The notes beneath the pieces were generated by a model, which was given only the letters and a program-made list of their open reading frames with translations, was not told the origin of the DNA and made no database searches. This document shows positions 8,922 to 19,107 of a stretch of DNA of 64,000 bases, piece after piece. The position numbers and the translations under genes were made by a program. Position 1 is the first letter of the stretch. Every line of letters begins with the position of its first letter. Origin of the DNA: Bradyrhizobium elkanii USDA 76 (GTDB lineage: Bacteria > Pseudomonadota > Alphaproteobacteria > Rhizobiales > Xanthobacteraceae); contig NZ_CP066356.1 in the NCBI RefSeq assembly GCF_023278185.1, forward strand, positions 1-64,000, written 5' to 3'.

Positions 8922-10515
8922 GCATCTCAGCTACGGGCGGCTCGCGGTCGCGTGCTGCGCGCTCGCGGTGCTGTGCTCCACCGCAGCGATCGCGGCGCGC
9001 TACAGGTCAAGCCGGCACCCTCCGCCGCGACACGAGCGTAGCCACCCGATTCCCTATCCCAATCTGGAAATGCCGCTGCAGGTCAGCGGCAGCCAGTATG
9101 AGCCGCTCGCCTGGTCCAACGTCGCGGGCTGGAGCGCCGACGATCATCTCGCGGCCTACAAGGCGTTTCGCGCCAGCTGCAAGCCGATCGCGGCCCAGCA
9201 GGGTGCGCCCGCGGATTCGAAAGCGCTCGGGAGCTCGCTGCGCGATCCCTGCCGGATCGCCAAGGGACTCGCGCTGAGCGACGGCGTCAAGGCGAAGGAC
9301 TTCTTCGAGCAGAATTTCGTGCCGCTGCGCATCTCGCGGCTCGGCGAGGACGCCGGCTTCGTCACCGGTTACTACGAACCGGTGCTCAATGGATCGCGGA
9401 CTCAGACCGACGTTTACAACGTGCCGGTCTATCGCCGCCCGTCCAACCTGTTCGTGCGCGGCAAGACGCAGAATTCGGTCGGCCTGCCCAATGGCGGCGC
9501 GGTGTATCGCAAGATCGGCCGGCGCAAGCTCGTGCCCTATTACGACCGCGGCCAGATCGAGGACGGCGCGATCGCCGGCCGCGGGCTCGAGATCTGCTGG
9601 CTGAAGAGCCAGACCGATCTCCTGTTCGCTCAGATCCAGGGCTCGGCGCGGATCAAGCTCGAGGACGGCACCACGCTGCGCATCAATTACGATGCGCATA
9701 ATGGTTATCCCTATACGCCGGTCGGACGCGTCCTGATCGACCGCGGCATCATCCCGAAGGATCAGATGTCGATGCAGAAGATCAGGGAGTGGATGGAGCA
9801 GAACCCTGACGGCGCCAACGATCTGCGCCGACAGAACCGCTCCTACGTCTTCTTCCGCGAGGTCCCGCTGTCCGACAAGGACGAGGCCGTCGGCGCGCAG
9901 GGCGTGCCGCTGACGCCGGGCCGCTCGATCGCGGTCGACAAGGCGCTGCATGTCTACGGCACGCCGTTCTTCATCGCCGGCGAGCTGCCGATCGAATCCG
10001 AGCAGTCGAAGACGCCGTTCCACCGGCTGATGATCGCGCAGGACACAGGCTCTGCGATCGTCGGTCCGGCGCGCGCCGATCTCTATTTCGGCGCCGGCGC
10101 GGATGCCGGAAAAGTCTCGGGCCGGCTGCGGCACAACATGCAGTTCGTCATGCTGGTGCCGAAGGGCCTCGATCCCGTCGCGCGCGGCCACAAGCTGCCT
10201 GTTCCGGATGAGCGGCCCTCGGCCAAGATCGCAAAGCTGTTTCCACAAACCGAGCCGCCGAAGGACAAGCCGGCGGCGAAGGCCGCGGATATGCCGACCG
10301 CCGGCATCGCCAAGAGCGCGGCGAAAGACTCAGGCAATAGCGCCGCCAAGAACCCGGCCGCGAAGGATGTCGCGCCCGCAGCGCCGGCAGCAACCACCCC
10401 TGTCGCGCAGGCCGCGCCTGTGGCAGAACCGGTGCCGTTGCCGGTTGCCCGGCCAGATATTCCGCAACCGGAGAAGCGGCGCTTCCGGCGCTATCGCCAT
10501 CACCGCGATCAATGA
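8899..10515 (+). CDS. mltA: Membrane-bound lytic murein transglycosylase A
   Basis: Cleaves peptidoglycan glycan strands to 1,6-anhydromuropeptides. The N-terminus has a hydrophobic signal (VACCALAVLCSTAAIA, about residues 17-32). The MltA domain carries GYYEPVLNGSRT, then the 3D domain with the conserved acid in QDTGSAIVGPARADLYFGAG. The TTG start at 8899 is chosen because it gives a full signal peptide and overlaps the upstream gene. At 538 residues it is longer than typical MltA: the last ~95 residues are a K/A/P-rich low-complexity tail ending in a basic RRFRRYRHH cluster, whose role is unknown. Confidence 0.93.
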   Translation: MALEALTKHLSYGRLAVACCALAVLCSTAAIAARYRSSRHPPPRHERSHPIPYPNLEMPLQVSGSQYEPLAWSNVAGWSADDHLAAYKAFRASCKPIAAQQGAPADSKALGSSLRDPCRIAKGLALSDGVKAKDFFEQNFVPLRISRLGEDAGFVTGYYEPVLNGSRTQTDVYNVPVYRRPSNLFVRGKTQNSVGLPNGGAVYRKIGRRKLVPYYDRGQIEDGAIAGRGLEICWLKSQTDLLFAQIQGSARIKLEDGTTLRINYDAHNGYPYTPVGRVLIDRGIIPKDQMSMQKIREWMEQNPDGANDLRRQNRSYVFFREVPLSDKDEAVGAQGVPLTPGRSIAVDKALHVYGTPFFIAGELPIESEQSKTPFHRLMIAQDTGSAIVGPARADLYFGAGADAGKVSGRLRHNMQFVMLVPKGLDPVARGHKLPVPDERPSAKIAKLFPQTEPPKDKPAAKAADMPTAGIAKSAAKDSGNSAAKNPAAKDVAPAAPAATTPVAQAAPVAEPVPLPVARPDIPQPEKRRFRRYRHHRDQ

Positions 10516-11102
10516 AACGACCCGCGCCGATCCCCGATCTGTCAGCTCCGTCGCGGCGCAAGCGCGCGCTGAGCGAAGAGGAGCGTGCGCTCTGGGAGAG
10601 CGTGGCAAAGCAGGTCAAGCCACTGCGCAAGCGGCCGGTCGCCGCGAAGGCCCACGCCGTCGCCTCTGATCCGGCCACCCATCACGCGATTGCCAAACCC
10701 ATCCCGGTCAAGCCGGTGGCAGCGGTCAAAGCCGCGCCGGCACAGCGCCCGCACGTGCCGCCGCTGGCGCCGATCGGCCGTCGCGAACGTGCAAAGCTCT
10801 CGCGCGGCCGGCAGGAGATCGATGCGCGGCTCGATCTGCACGGCATGACCCAGCTGCGCGCGCATCGCGTGCTGTTCACCTTCCTGCAGCGCGCGCACAG
10901 CGACGGGCTCACTTTCGTGCTCGTCATCACCGGCAAGGGCAAGGTCGGCGGGCTCGATTCCGAACGCGGCGTGCTGCGGCGCCAGGTTCCGGAATGGCTC
11001 AGCCTGCCGGAATTCCGCTCGCTGGTCGTCGGCTTCGAGGAAGCGCATATCGGCCATGGCGGCGAGGGCGCGCTTTACGTGCGTGTTCGGCGCGCGCGAT
11101 GA
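10512..11102 (+). CDS. Smr domain-containing protein
   Basis: A 196-residue protein with a basic, alanine-rich N-terminal half and a C-terminal Smr domain (about 105-196). The domain motifs are LDLHGMTQLRAHRVL, VLVITGKG and the HIGHGGEGALYVRVRR end (family H-x-G-x-G-A). Smr domains bind or nick nucleic acids, and related small Smr proteins act in ribosome or RNA processing, but the specific substrate here is unknown. Its ATG overlaps the mltA stop (ATGA), so translation is coupled in the Tim44-mltA-smr operon. Confidence 0.9.
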   Translation: MKRPAPIPDLSAPSRRKRALSEEERALWESVAKQVKPLRKRPVAAKAHAVASDPATHHAIAKPIPVKPVAAVKAAPAQRPHVPPLAPIGRRERAKLSRGRQEIDARLDLHGMTQLRAHRVLFTFLQRAHSDGLTFVLVITGKGKVGGLDSERGVLRRQVPEWLSLPEFRSLVVGFEEAHIGHGGEGALYVRVRRAR

Positions 11103-11120
11103 GCATGCTCAACGAAAATG

Positions 11121-12245
11121 TTAGAATGGCCTGACGATCCCGACGCGCGGGATCAGCGTCACGATCCAGCCCAAGATCGTCGACTTGCTATCGTCCGCCG
11201 GGATCGCCGGCACGTCCTTCGACGCCGGCAGCATCCTGGTGGCATGCAGCATCAGGAACATGCAGACCGCCCAGTTCGAGATCCAGCGCGAATAGTCGAA
11301 CACGGTCACGAACATCACGAAATAGCCGGCGCTGATGACAACGAGTGCGCCGAGCACGATCCGGCGATGCAGGTCGCTCGCGAGCGCACCAATCAGTCGC
11401 GCGAAATAGCGCCATAGCGGCGTGTGCAGCCAGATCAGCAGCGCAAACACCGGAACGCCCAGGATGTTCGAGGGCATGCGCGCCCAGGTGTCGGCGAACT
11501 CCTTCGACAGCGGCTGGTACCAGATGTAGCCGAACTGAAGCAGGTCGGTGCGCGACGGATCGGCCATCCGGCTCTGCAGATGACGGATGAATTCGTCATA
11601 GGGCACGTCGACCGTGCCGGCGAATTGCGCGACCAGGAACAGGATGCCGACCCCCGCGAGCGCCGCGAGGCCGAAGACGGCGTTCCGCGGCGTCACGCCC
11701 TGCACCAGATAAAAGCGCAGCACCACGATCGCCGTTATGGTCGGCACATACATCAGGACGAAGATGTGATGGACCAGGATCAGCAGGATCGAGAACAGCG
11801 CGGCAATCAGCACATACACCACCGAGCGCGCCGGGATCAGCAGCAGCACGATCGTCAGCGCACAGCCATAGATGTCGAAATGGCCGAGCGTGTGCATGAA
11901 GTTCTTCAGGAAGAACGGCGAGCCCGCGATGAAGACGAACAACGGCCAATGTGCGTCGTTGAAGCCGAATGTGCGGCGGAACAGTTTGATGAACAGTCCG
12001 AGCGTCACCAGCCAGATCGCGCCGGCCAGCGCGAACACCAGCCATACGGGCACCTTGTCGGTGAACAGCGACACGATCGCCCCGACCAGCGCGCGCTTGG
12101 TGAAGCCGTAATGATAGTCGACCAGCAGATGGATGTAGGGAACGAAGGGCGGCAGCGCGATCTTGTGCAGGAACACGCCGACCAGCACGGCCGCATTGAC
12201 GGCCAGCATCAAGCGCCAGGGGTTTTGCCACACCCGCAGATTCAT
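11121..12245 (-). CDS. Uncharacterised multispanning membrane protein
   Basis: A 374-residue integral membrane protein with roughly nine to ten hydrophobic segments, for example LMLAVNAAVLVGVFLHKI at the N-terminus and IVLGALVVISAGYFVMFVTV near 300. The first loop contains YHYGFTKRALVG and a later part SPFFLKNFMHTLGHFDIYG. The topology recalls bacterial GT-C-type or EpsG-like membrane proteins, but no catalytic motif can be confirmed, so no function is given. It is convergent with smr, 18 bp away. Confidence 0.8.
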   Translation of the reverse strand: MNLRVWQNPWRLMLAVNAAVLVGVFLHKIALPPFVPYIHLLVDYHYGFTKRALVGAIVSLFTDKVPVWLVFALAGAIWLVTLGLFIKLFRRTFGFNDAHWPLFVFIAGSPFFLKNFMHTLGHFDIYGCALTIVLLLIPARSVVYVLIAALFSILLILVHHIFVLMYVPTITAIVVLRFYLVQGVTPRNAVFGLAALAGVGILFLVAQFAGTVDVPYDEFIRHLQSRMADPSRTDLLQFGYIWYQPLSKEFADTWARMPSNILGVPVFALLIWLHTPLWRYFARLIGALASDLHRRIVLGALVVISAGYFVMFVTVFDYSRWISNWAVCMFLMLHATRMLPASKDVPAIPADDSKSTILGWIVTLIPRVGIVRPF

Positions 12246-12260
12246 CGATCGCCCACTCTC

Positions 12261-12390
12261 GTCGTCCCGGGCAAGCGAAGCGCGACCCGGGACCCATAAC
12301 CACCGAAGGTAGTTCTAGAAGGAATGTCGGCCCGAGTCTTTGTCACCGCGGACTGTCGGGGTTATGGGTCCCGGCTTTCGCCGGGACGAC
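12261..12390. repeat. Long inverted repeat (GTCGTCCCGG type)
   Basis: The left arm reads GTCGTCCCGGG...GGGACCCATAAC and the right arm GTTATGGGTCCCGG...CCGGGACGAC, separated by about 60 bp. It fills most of the spacer between hslU and the membrane-protein gene. A short solo palindrome of the same family occurs at 20457-20482. Confidence 0.85.
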
Positions 12391-12402
12391 TACGGTGGCC
12401 GC

Positions 12403-13707
12403 CTACAAAATAAACCGGCTCAGATCGGCGTTCTTGGCGAGGTCGCCGACATGCTTGGTGACGTAGTCGGCGTCGACCTGGATGGTCTCGCCGTGGCGAT
12501 CGGGCGCGGTGAAGGAGATCTCGTCCAGCACCCGCTCCATCACGGTCTGCAGCCGCCTTGCGCCGATGTTCTCGACCGTGGAATTCACCGCCACGGCGAC
12601 ATCGGCCAGCGCGTCGATGGCGTTGTCGGTGATGTCGAGCGTGACGCCCTCGGTCTTCATCAGCGCAACATACTGCTTGATCAGCGACGCCTCCGGCTCG
12701 GTCAGGATCCGGCGCATGTCGTCGCGGGTCAGCGCCTGCAGCTCGACGCGGATCGGCAGGCGGCCCTGCAGCTCCGGCAAAAGGTCCGACGGCTTGGCGA
12801 TATGGAACGCACCTGAGGCGATGAACAGAATGTGGTCGGTCTTGACGGCGCCGTGCTTGGTCGAGACCGTGGTGCCCTCGATCAGTGGCAGCAGGTCGCG
12901 CTGCACGCCCTCGCGGGAGACGTCGCCGCCGGCGCGGTTCTCGCGCACGCAGATCTTGTCGATCTCGTCGAGGAACACGATGCCGTTGTTCTCGACCGCG
13001 TTGATCGCCTCCTGTACCAGCTGATCGGTGTCGAGCAGCTTGTCGGATTCCTCGTTGACGAGGATTTCGTGCGAGCCCTCCACCGTCAGGCGGCGGGTCT
13101 TGCTGCGTCCACCCATCTTGCCGAAGATGTCGCCGAGCGAGATCGCGCCCATCTGGGCGCCGGGCATGCCGGGGATTTCGAACATCGGCATGCCGCTGCC
13201 GCCCGACTGCGTTTCGATCTCGATTTCCTTGTCGTTGAGCTCGCCGGCGCGCAGCTTCTTGCGGAACGACTCGCGCGTCGCCGGGCTCGATCCCGGGCCG
13301 ACCAGCGCGTCCAGCACGCGTTCCTCGGCGGCAAGCTGGGCGCGGGCCTGAACGTCCTTGCGCTTGCGCTCGCGGGTCTGCGCGATCGCGACCTCGACGA
13401 GGTCGCGGACGATCTGCTCGACGTCGCGGCCGACATAGCCGACCTCGGTGAACTTGGTGGCCTCGACCTTGAGGAACGGCGCGCCGGCGAGCTTGGCCAG
13501 CCGTCGCGCGATCTCGGTCTTGCCGACGCCGGTCGGCCCGATCATCAGGATGTTCTTGGGCAGAACCTCCTCGCGCAGGGAACCGGCGAGCTGCAGCCGC
13601 CGCCAGCGGTTGCGCAGCGCGATCGAGACGGCGCGCTTGGCGTCGGTCTGGCCGACGATGAAGCGGTCGAGTTCAGAAACGATTTCACGGGGAGAGAAGT
13701 GAGTCAT
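12403..13707 (-). CDS. hslU: ATP-dependent protease ATPase subunit HslU
   Basis: A 434-residue AAA+ unfoldase that feeds substrates to the HslV peptidase. It shows the N-terminal [17 protein letters not shown], Walker [16 protein letters not shown] (about 55-69), the long intermediate domain, Walker [15 protein letters not shown], sensor motifs and the C-terminal DLSRFIL tail that docks into HslV. Full length. It is the last gene of a leftward group hslV-GNAT-DUF2585-hslU, so two unrelated genes separate it from hslV. Confidence 0.97.
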   Translation of the reverse strand: MTHFSPREIVSELDRFIVGQTDAKRAVSIALRNRWRRLQLAGSLREEVLPKNILMIGPTGVGKTEIARRLAKLAGAPFLKVEATKFTEVGYVGRDVEQIVRDLVEVAIAQTRERKRKDVQARAQLAAEERVLDALVGPGSSPATRESFRKKLRAGELNDKEIEIETQSGGSGMPMFEIPGMPGAQMGAISLGDIFGKMGGRSKTRRLTVEGSHEILVNEESDKLLDTDQLVQEAINAVENNGIVFLDEIDKICVRENRAGGDVSREGVQRDLLPLIEGTTVSTKHGAVKTDHILFIASGAFHIAKPSDLLPELQGRLPIRVELQALTRDDMRRILTEPEASLIKQYVALMKTEGVTLDITDNAIDALADVAVAVNSTVENIGARRLQTVMERVLDEISFTAPDRHGETIQVDADYVTKHVGDLAKNADLSRFIL

Positions 13708-13767
13708 TGGCTCTAGCTAGGTTGGAATCGCGGTCTCGGCAAGCGGCAGTCCTCCAGGGCGTGATCC

Positions 13768-14364
13768 CTAAAGGATCGGCGGCCCGACCTGCCACTGCCG
13801 GATCGCCTCGAACGGGTGGATCAGCATGATGATGTTCAGTGTCAGATTGTCGCGAATGTGAAGCAGCAACACGGTCTCGAACAAAACGCCGAGCGCGACC
13901 GTCGCGGCGATCGGCAGCTTGCGCGCCAGCAGGAAGCCGACAACCATCGCGAGCGTGTCCGACACCGAATTGACGATGGTGTCGCCGTAATAATCGAGTG
14001 AGATCGTGCCTGCGCGATAGCGCTCGATGATCCAGTTGGAGTTTTCGACGAGCTCCCAGCTGCCTTCGATCAGCATCGCGACAATCAGCCGCCCGGGCCA
14101 GGCGAGGCGTGGCAGCGCGAGGGAGGTCAGACCGTAGAACAGCAGGCCATGCAGCACATGCGACAGCGTGTACCAATCGGCGATGTGCTGCGAGTTCTCC
14201 GAGCTCTGAACCGTGCCATGCCAGAGCTTGACATAGCCGCAGGCACAGATCGGCAAACGGCCCATCGCATAAAGCAGCGCCGCCTGCAGCAGGAGCAGCG
14301 CTGCGGCGATCGCCAGCCAATGCCACGCTGAAACGCCGGTGATGGGCTTGTGCGCGATCGTCAT
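13768..14364 (-). CDS. DUF2585 family membrane protein
   Basis: A 198-residue protein with an N-terminal helix ([22 protein letters not shown]) and several more hydrophobic segments. The signature blocks [22 protein letters not shown] and [20 protein letters not shown] match what I recall of the DUF2585 (UPF0314) family, widespread in Hyphomicrobiales and without a known role. It overlaps the upstream GNAT gene by 4 bp (ATGA), indicating coupled translation. Confidence 0.85.
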   Translation of the reverse strand: MTIAHKPITGVSAWHWLAIAAALLLLQAALLYAMGRLPICACGYVKLWHGTVQSSENSQHIADWYTLSHVLHGLLFYGLTSLALPRLAWPGRLIVAMLIEGSWELVENSNWIIERYRAGTISLDYYGDTIVNSVSDTLAMVVGFLLARKLPIAATVALGVLFETVLLLHIRDNLTLNIIMLIHPFEAIRQWQVGPPIL

Positions 14365-14846
14365 GCGTCGCGCGCCATCAGCAGCGCCGGCCCGTCCGGC
14401 GTATCGACCATACCCATCTTCCGAAAACCCGCCTTCTCATAGGCGCGGATCGCGCGCGCATTGGCCGGATCGGGATCGGTGACGATGCGTGGCGCGCCCT
14501 GCGCCAGCCGGTCATCGACAAAGGCGCGGATCAGCGCCGAGCCGTGGCCACCTGCCATCATGCTGGGCTCGCCGATGAAGAGGTCGATCCCGCGCGCGCC
14601 CTCCGGCTGGACCCCGAAGCCGGAATTCCAGGCCGTCAGGTCGTAGCACTGGATGTAGCCCAAATCGGACGCATCGGCCGCGACGATGAACTGGTCCATG
14701 GCCGGCTCGTCGAGGTCGCCGCTGACCAGCGCATATTGCTCGGCCGGATCGCCCCACCATTCCCGGACATGCGGCAACGCCAGCCACTGCTTGATCTGCG
14801 GCAGGTCGGCCGGCGTCATCGGGCGGAAATGATAGGGGCTGGCCAT
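14361..14846 (-). CDS. GNAT-family N-acetyltransferase (aminoglycoside 6'-type)
   Basis: A 161-residue GNAT protein: [28 protein letters not shown] at the start, LGYIQCYDL in the core, [23 protein letters not shown] as the acetyl-CoA binding motif, and [22 protein letters not shown] at the end. The HVREWW and DLFIG features are typical of AAC(6')-Ib-like enzymes and of siderophore or amino-acid acetyltransferases, so drug resistance should not be assumed. It begins 2 bp after the hslV stop and overlaps DUF2585. Confidence 0.85.
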   Translation of the reverse strand: MASPYHFRPMTPADLPQIKQWLALPHVREWWGDPAEQYALVSGDLDEPAMDQFIVAADASDLGYIQCYDLTAWNSGFGVQPEGARGIDLFIGEPSMMAGGHGSALIRAFVDDRLAQGAPRIVTDPDPANARAIRAYEKAGFRKMGMVDTPDGPALLMARDA

Positions 14847-14848
14847 GC

Positions 14849-15406
14849 TCAGCCGCCGATCGTCTCGATCGTCACGTTCCGGTTGGTGTAGACGCAGATA
14901 TCGGCGGCGATATCCAGCGCGCGGCGGACGATGGTCTCGGCGTCCTTGTCGGTATCGACCAGCGCGCGGGCCGCGGCGAGAGCGTAATTGCCGCCGGAAC
15001 CGATCGCCATGACCCCGGAGTCGGGCTCCAGCACGTCGCCGGTGCCGGTCAGCACCAGGGAAACGTCCTTGTCGGCCACGATCATCATGGCCTCCAGCCG
15101 CCGCAGGTAGCGGTCGGTCCGCCAGTCCTTGGCGAGCTCGACGGCCGCCCGGGTCAGCTGCCCCGGATATTGCTCCAGCTTGCTTTCCAGCCGCTCGAAC
15201 AGGGTGAAGGCGTCGGCGGTGGCGCCGGCAAAGCCGCCGATCACGTCGCCCTTGCCGATCCGGCGGACCTTTTTGGCATTGGCCTTGATCACGGTCTGGC
15301 CGATCGAGACCTGCCCGTCGCCGCCGATCACCACCTTGCCGCCCTTGCGGACCGTACAGATCGTGGTGCCATGCCAGACCGGCAGCTCATTTGGGGATGC
15401 TTGCAT
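14849..15406 (-). CDS. hslV: ATP-dependent protease peptidase subunit HslV
   Basis: A 185-residue threonine peptidase that forms the double hexamer of the HslUV protease. After removal of the propeptide, the catalytic Thr lies in [23 protein letters not shown] near residue 14-15. The [14 protein letters not shown] motif and the C-terminal NVTIETIGG are normal. First gene of the hslV-to-hslU group; the 182-bp gap to the divergent hisB carries both promoters. Confidence 0.97.
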   Translation of the reverse strand: MQASPNELPVWHGTTICTVRKGGKVVIGGDGQVSIGQTVIKANAKKVRRIGKGDVIGGFAGATADAFTLFERLESKLEQYPGQLTRAAVELAKDWRTDRYLRRLEAMMIVADKDVSLVLTGTGDVLEPDSGVMAIGSGGNYALAAARALVDTDKDAETIVRRALDIAADICVYTNRNVTIETIGG

Positions 15407-15588
15407 AGGTTACCTCTCTTCCGGGCAGATTTAGGCGGTCGGGCAGGGGGTTACAATCGGGCGATTTGGCAAGGAATTTGGGTCATCATGGCCCGAAGTT
15501 AGGGCGTTTCGGGGTCATCCCGCAGTAGCGAAGGTGACATCAGCCTGTTAAAAGACCGGCGTTTTCGGCACGGGAAAGCTCAATTTTC

Positions 15589-16182
15589 ATGCGCACCGCA
15601 ACCATCAAGCGCAAGACCAAGGAGACCGACATCGAGGTGACGGTCAACCTCGACGGAGCAGGCGTATCCACGGTTTCGACCGGGATCGGCTTCTTCGATC
15701 ATATGCTCGACCTCCTGGCCCGGCATTCGCGCATCGACATCACGGTGAAGGCGGATGGCGATCTCCATGTCGATTACCACCACACCACCGAAGACGTCGG
15801 GATCGCGCTCGGACAGGCCGTGAAGCAGGCGCTCGGCAACATGGCCGGCATCACCCGCTACGCCTCGATCCACATGCCGATGGACGAGACGCTGTCGCGC
15901 GTCGTGATCGACATTTCCGGCCGCCCGGTGCTGGTGTTCAAGGCCGAATTCCCGCGCGACAAGATCGGTGAGTTCGACACTGAGCTGGTGCGCGAGTGGT
16001 TCAACGCCTTCGCGATGAACGCCGGCGTGACTCTGCACGTCGAGACCCTATATGGCGAGAACAGCCATCATATCGCCGAATCCTGTTTCAAGGGTCTGGC
16101 GAGGGCGCTGCGGACGGCAATTGCGATCGATCCGCGCGCCCAGGGCGAAGTGCCCTCGACCAAGGGTCAGCTCGGCGGCTGA
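15589..16182 (+). CDS. hisB: Imidazoleglycerol-phosphate dehydratase
   Basis: A 197-residue enzyme of histidine synthesis that dehydrates imidazole glycerol phosphate to imidazole acetol phosphate. Metal-binding motifs are [29 protein letters not shown] and [18 protein letters not shown]. It is the monofunctional (dehydratase-only) form usual in alphaproteobacteria. It heads the rightward his series. Confidence 0.97.
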   Translation: MRTATIKRKTKETDIEVTVNLDGAGVSTVSTGIGFFDHMLDLLARHSRIDITVKADGDLHVDYHHTTEDVGIALGQAVKQALGNMAGITRYASIHMPMDETLSRVVIDISGRPVLVFKAEFPRDKIGEFDTELVREWFNAFAMNAGVTLHVETLYGENSHHIAESCFKGLARALRTAIAIDPRAQGEVPSTKGQLGG

Positions 16183-16190
16183 TCTCTGGA

Positions 16191-16236
16191 GCATGATCCG
16201 GAAGAGTGGATGCCGGTTTTCCGAAAGTTCGTGCTT
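16191..16236. repeat. GCATGATCC-type repeat, degenerate copy
   Basis: Begins GCATGATCCGGAAGAGTGG and continues CCGGTTTTCCGAAAG. It is a decayed copy of the palindromic element seen intact at 53566-53612. It lies between hisB and the DUF2628 gene. Confidence 0.75.
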
Positions 16237-16268
16237 TAAATAAGAGTCCATCCTCGGCGGAGCCTTCG

Positions 16269-16799
16269 ATGCCGGTCTATACAGTGCATGCCCCCGTGGC
16301 CAACGGCGCCGATCTCGCGGCGGCCGACAAGTTCGTCTTCGTGCGCGACGGTTTCCATTTCTGGGCCGCGGTTGCGGGCGTAATCTGGCTGGCCTGGCAT
16401 CGGCTCTGGCTGGCACTGATCGGCTGGCTCGTTCTTACTTTCGCGATCGATTACGCGCTGACCAAGCTTGGCGTCGGCCGCAGCGCGATCTTCTTCGTCG
16501 ACCTGGTGCTGATGGTGTTGCTCGGGCTCGAAGCGGCGAGCTTGCAACGCTGGACGCTGTCGCGGCGCAGGTGGCGCCAGATCGACATCGTCGTGGGCGA
16601 CGATGCAGAGGCCGCCGAGCGCCGCTTCTTCGCGCGCTGGACCGCGCGGCATCGCGGCGCCGTCAATGATCAGCGGTCGGTCGATCGCGGCGGGCCGCCG
16701 CCAACCCGAGACGTTCCGGGTCAGTCATTCTCAAAACCCCCAATGATGCCGCAGGGCGGCATCATCGGATTGTTTCCAGAGCCAGGAGGATCGCGATGA
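16269..16799 (+). CDS. DUF2628 family protein in the his operon
   Basis: A 176-residue protein starting MPVYTVHAP. After ~25 residues comes [32 protein letters not shown], with two or three membrane segments to about residue 100, then a basic cytoplasmic tail. This is the pattern of DUF2628, often found inside the his cluster of Hyphomicrobiales; function unknown. The frame is open further upstream, but ATG 16269 starts the conserved part. Its stop overlaps the hisH start (ATGA). Confidence 0.82.
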   Translation: MPVYTVHAPVANGADLAAADKFVFVRDGFHFWAAVAGVIWLAWHRLWLALIGWLVLTFAIDYALTKLGVGRSAIFFVDLVLMVLLGLEAASLQRWTLSRRRWRQIDIVVGDDAEAAERRFFARWTARHRGAVNDQRSVDRGGPPPTRDVPGQSFSKPPMMPQGGIIGLFPEPGGSR

Positions 16800-17446
16800 C
16801 CGTTGCAATCATCGATTACGGCTCCGGCAATCTGCATTCGGCGGCCAAGGCCTTCGAGCGCGCCGCGCGCAGCATGGAGGATACACAAGCCATCAAGGTG
16901 ACGCGCGATCCCGATGCGGTGTATCGCGCCGATCGGATCGTGTTGCCCGGCGTCGGCGCGTTTGCCGATTGCCGCCGCGGCGTCGACGCGGTCGACGGCA
17001 TGCTGGAAGCGCTCACCGAGGCGGTGCGGGTCAAGGCGCGGCCGTTCTTCGGCATCTGCGTCGGCATGCAGCTGATGGCGACGCGCGGCAAGGAGCACGT
17101 GATCACCGAGGGCTTCAACTGGATCGGCGGCGATGTCGAGAAGATCGAGCCGCGCGACGAGAGCCTGAAGGTCCCGCATATGGGCTGGAACACGCTCGAC
17201 ATGGTGCGCGAGCATCCGGTGCTGGAGCGGCTGCCGCTCGGGCCGAAGGGACGTCACGCCTATTTCGTGCACTCCTATCACCTCAACGCCGCCAATGAGG
17301 CGGACGTGCTGGCGCGCGCCGATTATGGCGGGCCGGTGACCGCGATCGTCGGCAAGGACACCGCGATCGGCACCCAGTTTCACCCCGAGAAGAGCCAGCG
17401 CTTCGGCCTCGCTTTGATCGCCAATTTCTTGAAGTGGAAGCCGTGA
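16796..17446 (+). CDS. hisH: Imidazole glycerol phosphate synthase subunit HisH
   Basis: A 216-residue class I glutamine amidotransferase that delivers ammonia to HisF. It has [11 protein letters not shown], oxyanion region PGVGAFADC, the nucleophile motif [11 protein letters not shown] with the catalytic Cys, and the C-terminal His/Glu in [13 protein letters not shown]. It overlaps DUF2628 by 4 bp and hisA by 4 bp. Confidence 0.97.
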   Translation: MTVAIIDYGSGNLHSAAKAFERAARSMEDTQAIKVTRDPDAVYRADRIVLPGVGAFADCRRGVDAVDGMLEALTEAVRVKARPFFGICVGMQLMATRGKEHVITEGFNWIGGDVEKIEPRDESLKVPHMGWNTLDMVREHPVLERLPLGPKGRHAYFVHSYHLNAANEADVLARADYGGPVTAIVGKDTAIGTQFHPEKSQRFGLALIANFLKWKP

Positions 17447-18171
17447 TTCTCTTTCCAGCGATTGATCTGAAGAACGGCCAGTGCGTGCGCCTGGAGCAGG
17501 GCGACATGGCGCGCGCCACCGTGTTCAATCTCGATCCGGCGGCGCAGGCGGCGAGCTTCGCCGCGCAGGGCTTCGAATATCTCCACGTCGTCGATCTCGA
17601 CGGCGCCTTCGCCGGCAAGCCGATGAATGCGCATGCGGTGGAGGCGATGCTGAAGGCCGTCACCATGCCGGTGCAGCTCGGCGGCGGCATCCGCGACCTC
17701 AAGACCATCGAAGCCTGGCTCGACAAGGGCATCACGCGCGTCATCATCGGTACCGCCGCAGTGCGCGATCCCGAGCTGGTGAAGGGCGCGGCGAAGACAT
17801 TCCCGGGTCGCGTGGCCGTGGGCCTCGATGCGCGCGACGGCAAGGTCGCGGTCGAAGGCTGGGCCGAGACCTCGCATGTGACCGCGCTCGAGATCGCACA
17901 GCGCTTCGAGGATGCCGGCGTCGCCGCGATCATCTTCACCGACATCGCCCGCGACGGCTTGCTCAAGGGCCTCAACCTCGACGCGACCATTGCGCTTGCC
18001 GACCGCATCTCGATTCCGGTGATCGCCTCCGGCGGCTTCGCCTCGATCGACGACGTCAAGGCGCTGCTGCAGCCGCGTGCCAAAAAGCTCGCCGGCGCGA
18101 TCGTCGGCCGCGCGCTGTATGACGGACGGCTCGATCCGGCCGCTGCCCTTCAGCTGATCCGCGGCGCGTAG
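17443..18171 (+). CDS. hisA: ProFAR isomerase
   Basis: A 242-residue (beta/alpha)8 isomerase that converts ProFAR to PRFAR. The catalytic Asp lies in [18 protein letters not shown] and the second in [12 protein letters not shown]. The GTG at 17443 is preferred because it gives MILFPAIDL and overlaps the hisH stop (GTGA). An in-frame GTG at 17434 would add three residues. Confidence 0.95.
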   Translation: MILFPAIDLKNGQCVRLEQGDMARATVFNLDPAAQAASFAAQGFEYLHVVDLDGAFAGKPMNAHAVEAMLKAVTMPVQLGGGIRDLKTIEAWLDKGITRVIIGTAAVRDPELVKGAAKTFPGRVAVGLDARDGKVAVEGWAETSHVTALEIAQRFEDAGVAAIIFTDIARDGLLKGLNLDATIALADRISIPVIASGGFASIDDVKALLQPRAKKLAGAIVGRALYDGRLDPAAALQLIRGA

Positions 18172-18180
18172 GAGGAGACC

Positions 18181-18957
18181 ATGTTCAAGGTTCGCGTGAT
18201 CCCCTGCCTCGACGTCAAGGACGGCCGCGTGGTCAAGGGCGTCAACTTCGTCGATCTGCGCGACGCCGGCGACCCGGTCGAGGCCGCGATCGCCTATGAC
18301 GCCGCCGGCGCCGACGAGCTCACCTTCCTCGACATCACCGCCACCCATGAAAACCGCGGCATCATGCTGGACGTGGTGCGGCGGACGGCGGAAGCCTGCT
18401 TCATGCCGCTGACCGTGGGCGGCGGCGTCCGCACCGTCGACGACATCAAGACCCTGCTGCGCTCCGGCGCCGACAAGGTCTCGATCAATTCGGCGGCCGT
18501 CAGCCGGCGCGAATTCGTCAAGGAAGCGGCCGAGAAATACGGCGAGCAATGCATCGTGGTCGCGATCGACGCCAAGCGGGTCAAGCGCGCCGGCGGCTCG
18601 GACCGCTGGGAGATTTTCACCCATGGTGGACGCAATGCCACCGGGATCGACGCCATCGAATATGCCCAGGAGGTCGTCGCGCTCGGCGCCGGCGAAATCC
18701 TGCTGACCTCGATGGACCGGGACGGCACCAGGCAGGGCTTTGACCTGCCGCTGACCCGGGCGATCGCGGACAGTGTCCCCGTACCGGTCATCGCGTCCGG
18801 TGGTGTCGGCAATCTCGATCACCTGATCGACGGCGTCCGCGAGGGTCACGCCACCGGCGTGCTGGCCGCGTCGATCTTCCACTTCGGGGAATTTACCATC
18901 CGTCAGGCCAAGGATCACATGGTGCGCGCCGGCCTGCCGATGCGGCTCGATCCCTAG
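18181..18957 (+). CDS. hisF: Imidazole glycerol phosphate synthase subunit HisF
   Basis: A 258-residue (beta/alpha)8 cyclase that joins the HisH ammonia with PRFAR to make imidazole glycerol phosphate and AICAR. The catalytic residues lie in [17 protein letters not shown] (Asp11) and in [15 protein letters not shown]. It follows hisA by 9 bp, with AGGAGG 4 bp before the ATG. Confidence 0.97.
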   Translation: MFKVRVIPCLDVKDGRVVKGVNFVDLRDAGDPVEAAIAYDAAGADELTFLDITATHENRGIMLDVVRRTAEACFMPLTVGGGVRTVDDIKTLLRSGADKVSINSAAVSRREFVKEAAEKYGEQCIVVAIDAKRVKRAGGSDRWEIFTHGGRNATGIDAIEYAQEVVALGAGEILLTSMDRDGTRQGFDLPLTRAIADSVPVPVIASGGVGNLDHLIDGVREGHATGVLAASIFHFGEFTIRQAKDHMVRAGLPMRLDP

Positions 18958-18960
18958 CGC

Positions 18961-19010
18961 GAGCGTGGTCAGGAAAAGGGGAAACCGGTTTTCCGAAAAG
19001 ACCACGCTCA
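18961..19010. repeat. Imperfect inverted repeat between hisF and hisE
   Basis: Arms GAGCGTGGTC and GACCACGCTC enclose GGAAACCGGTTTTCCGAAAAG. The core resembles the GCATGATCC-type repeats at 16191 and 53566 (all share ACCGGTTTTCCGAAAAG or a close form). As a 10-bp stem in RNA it could lower transcription into hisE. Confidence 0.85.
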
Positions 19011-19107
19011 AATGGAGTGGTTGAGGACTCCTTGTCACAAAAATGCTAAGTCCCCACCTAAGGGATGGCACCCGTGCGGTGCCGCTGTGCATGCTTGAGT
19101 TGAGTTG

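Noticed and set aside
14361..14846. Antibiotic-resistance gene call for the GNAT protein
   Set aside because: The motifs are shared with siderophore and amino-acid acetyltransferases, and the context is housekeeping, so a resistance label is not supported.
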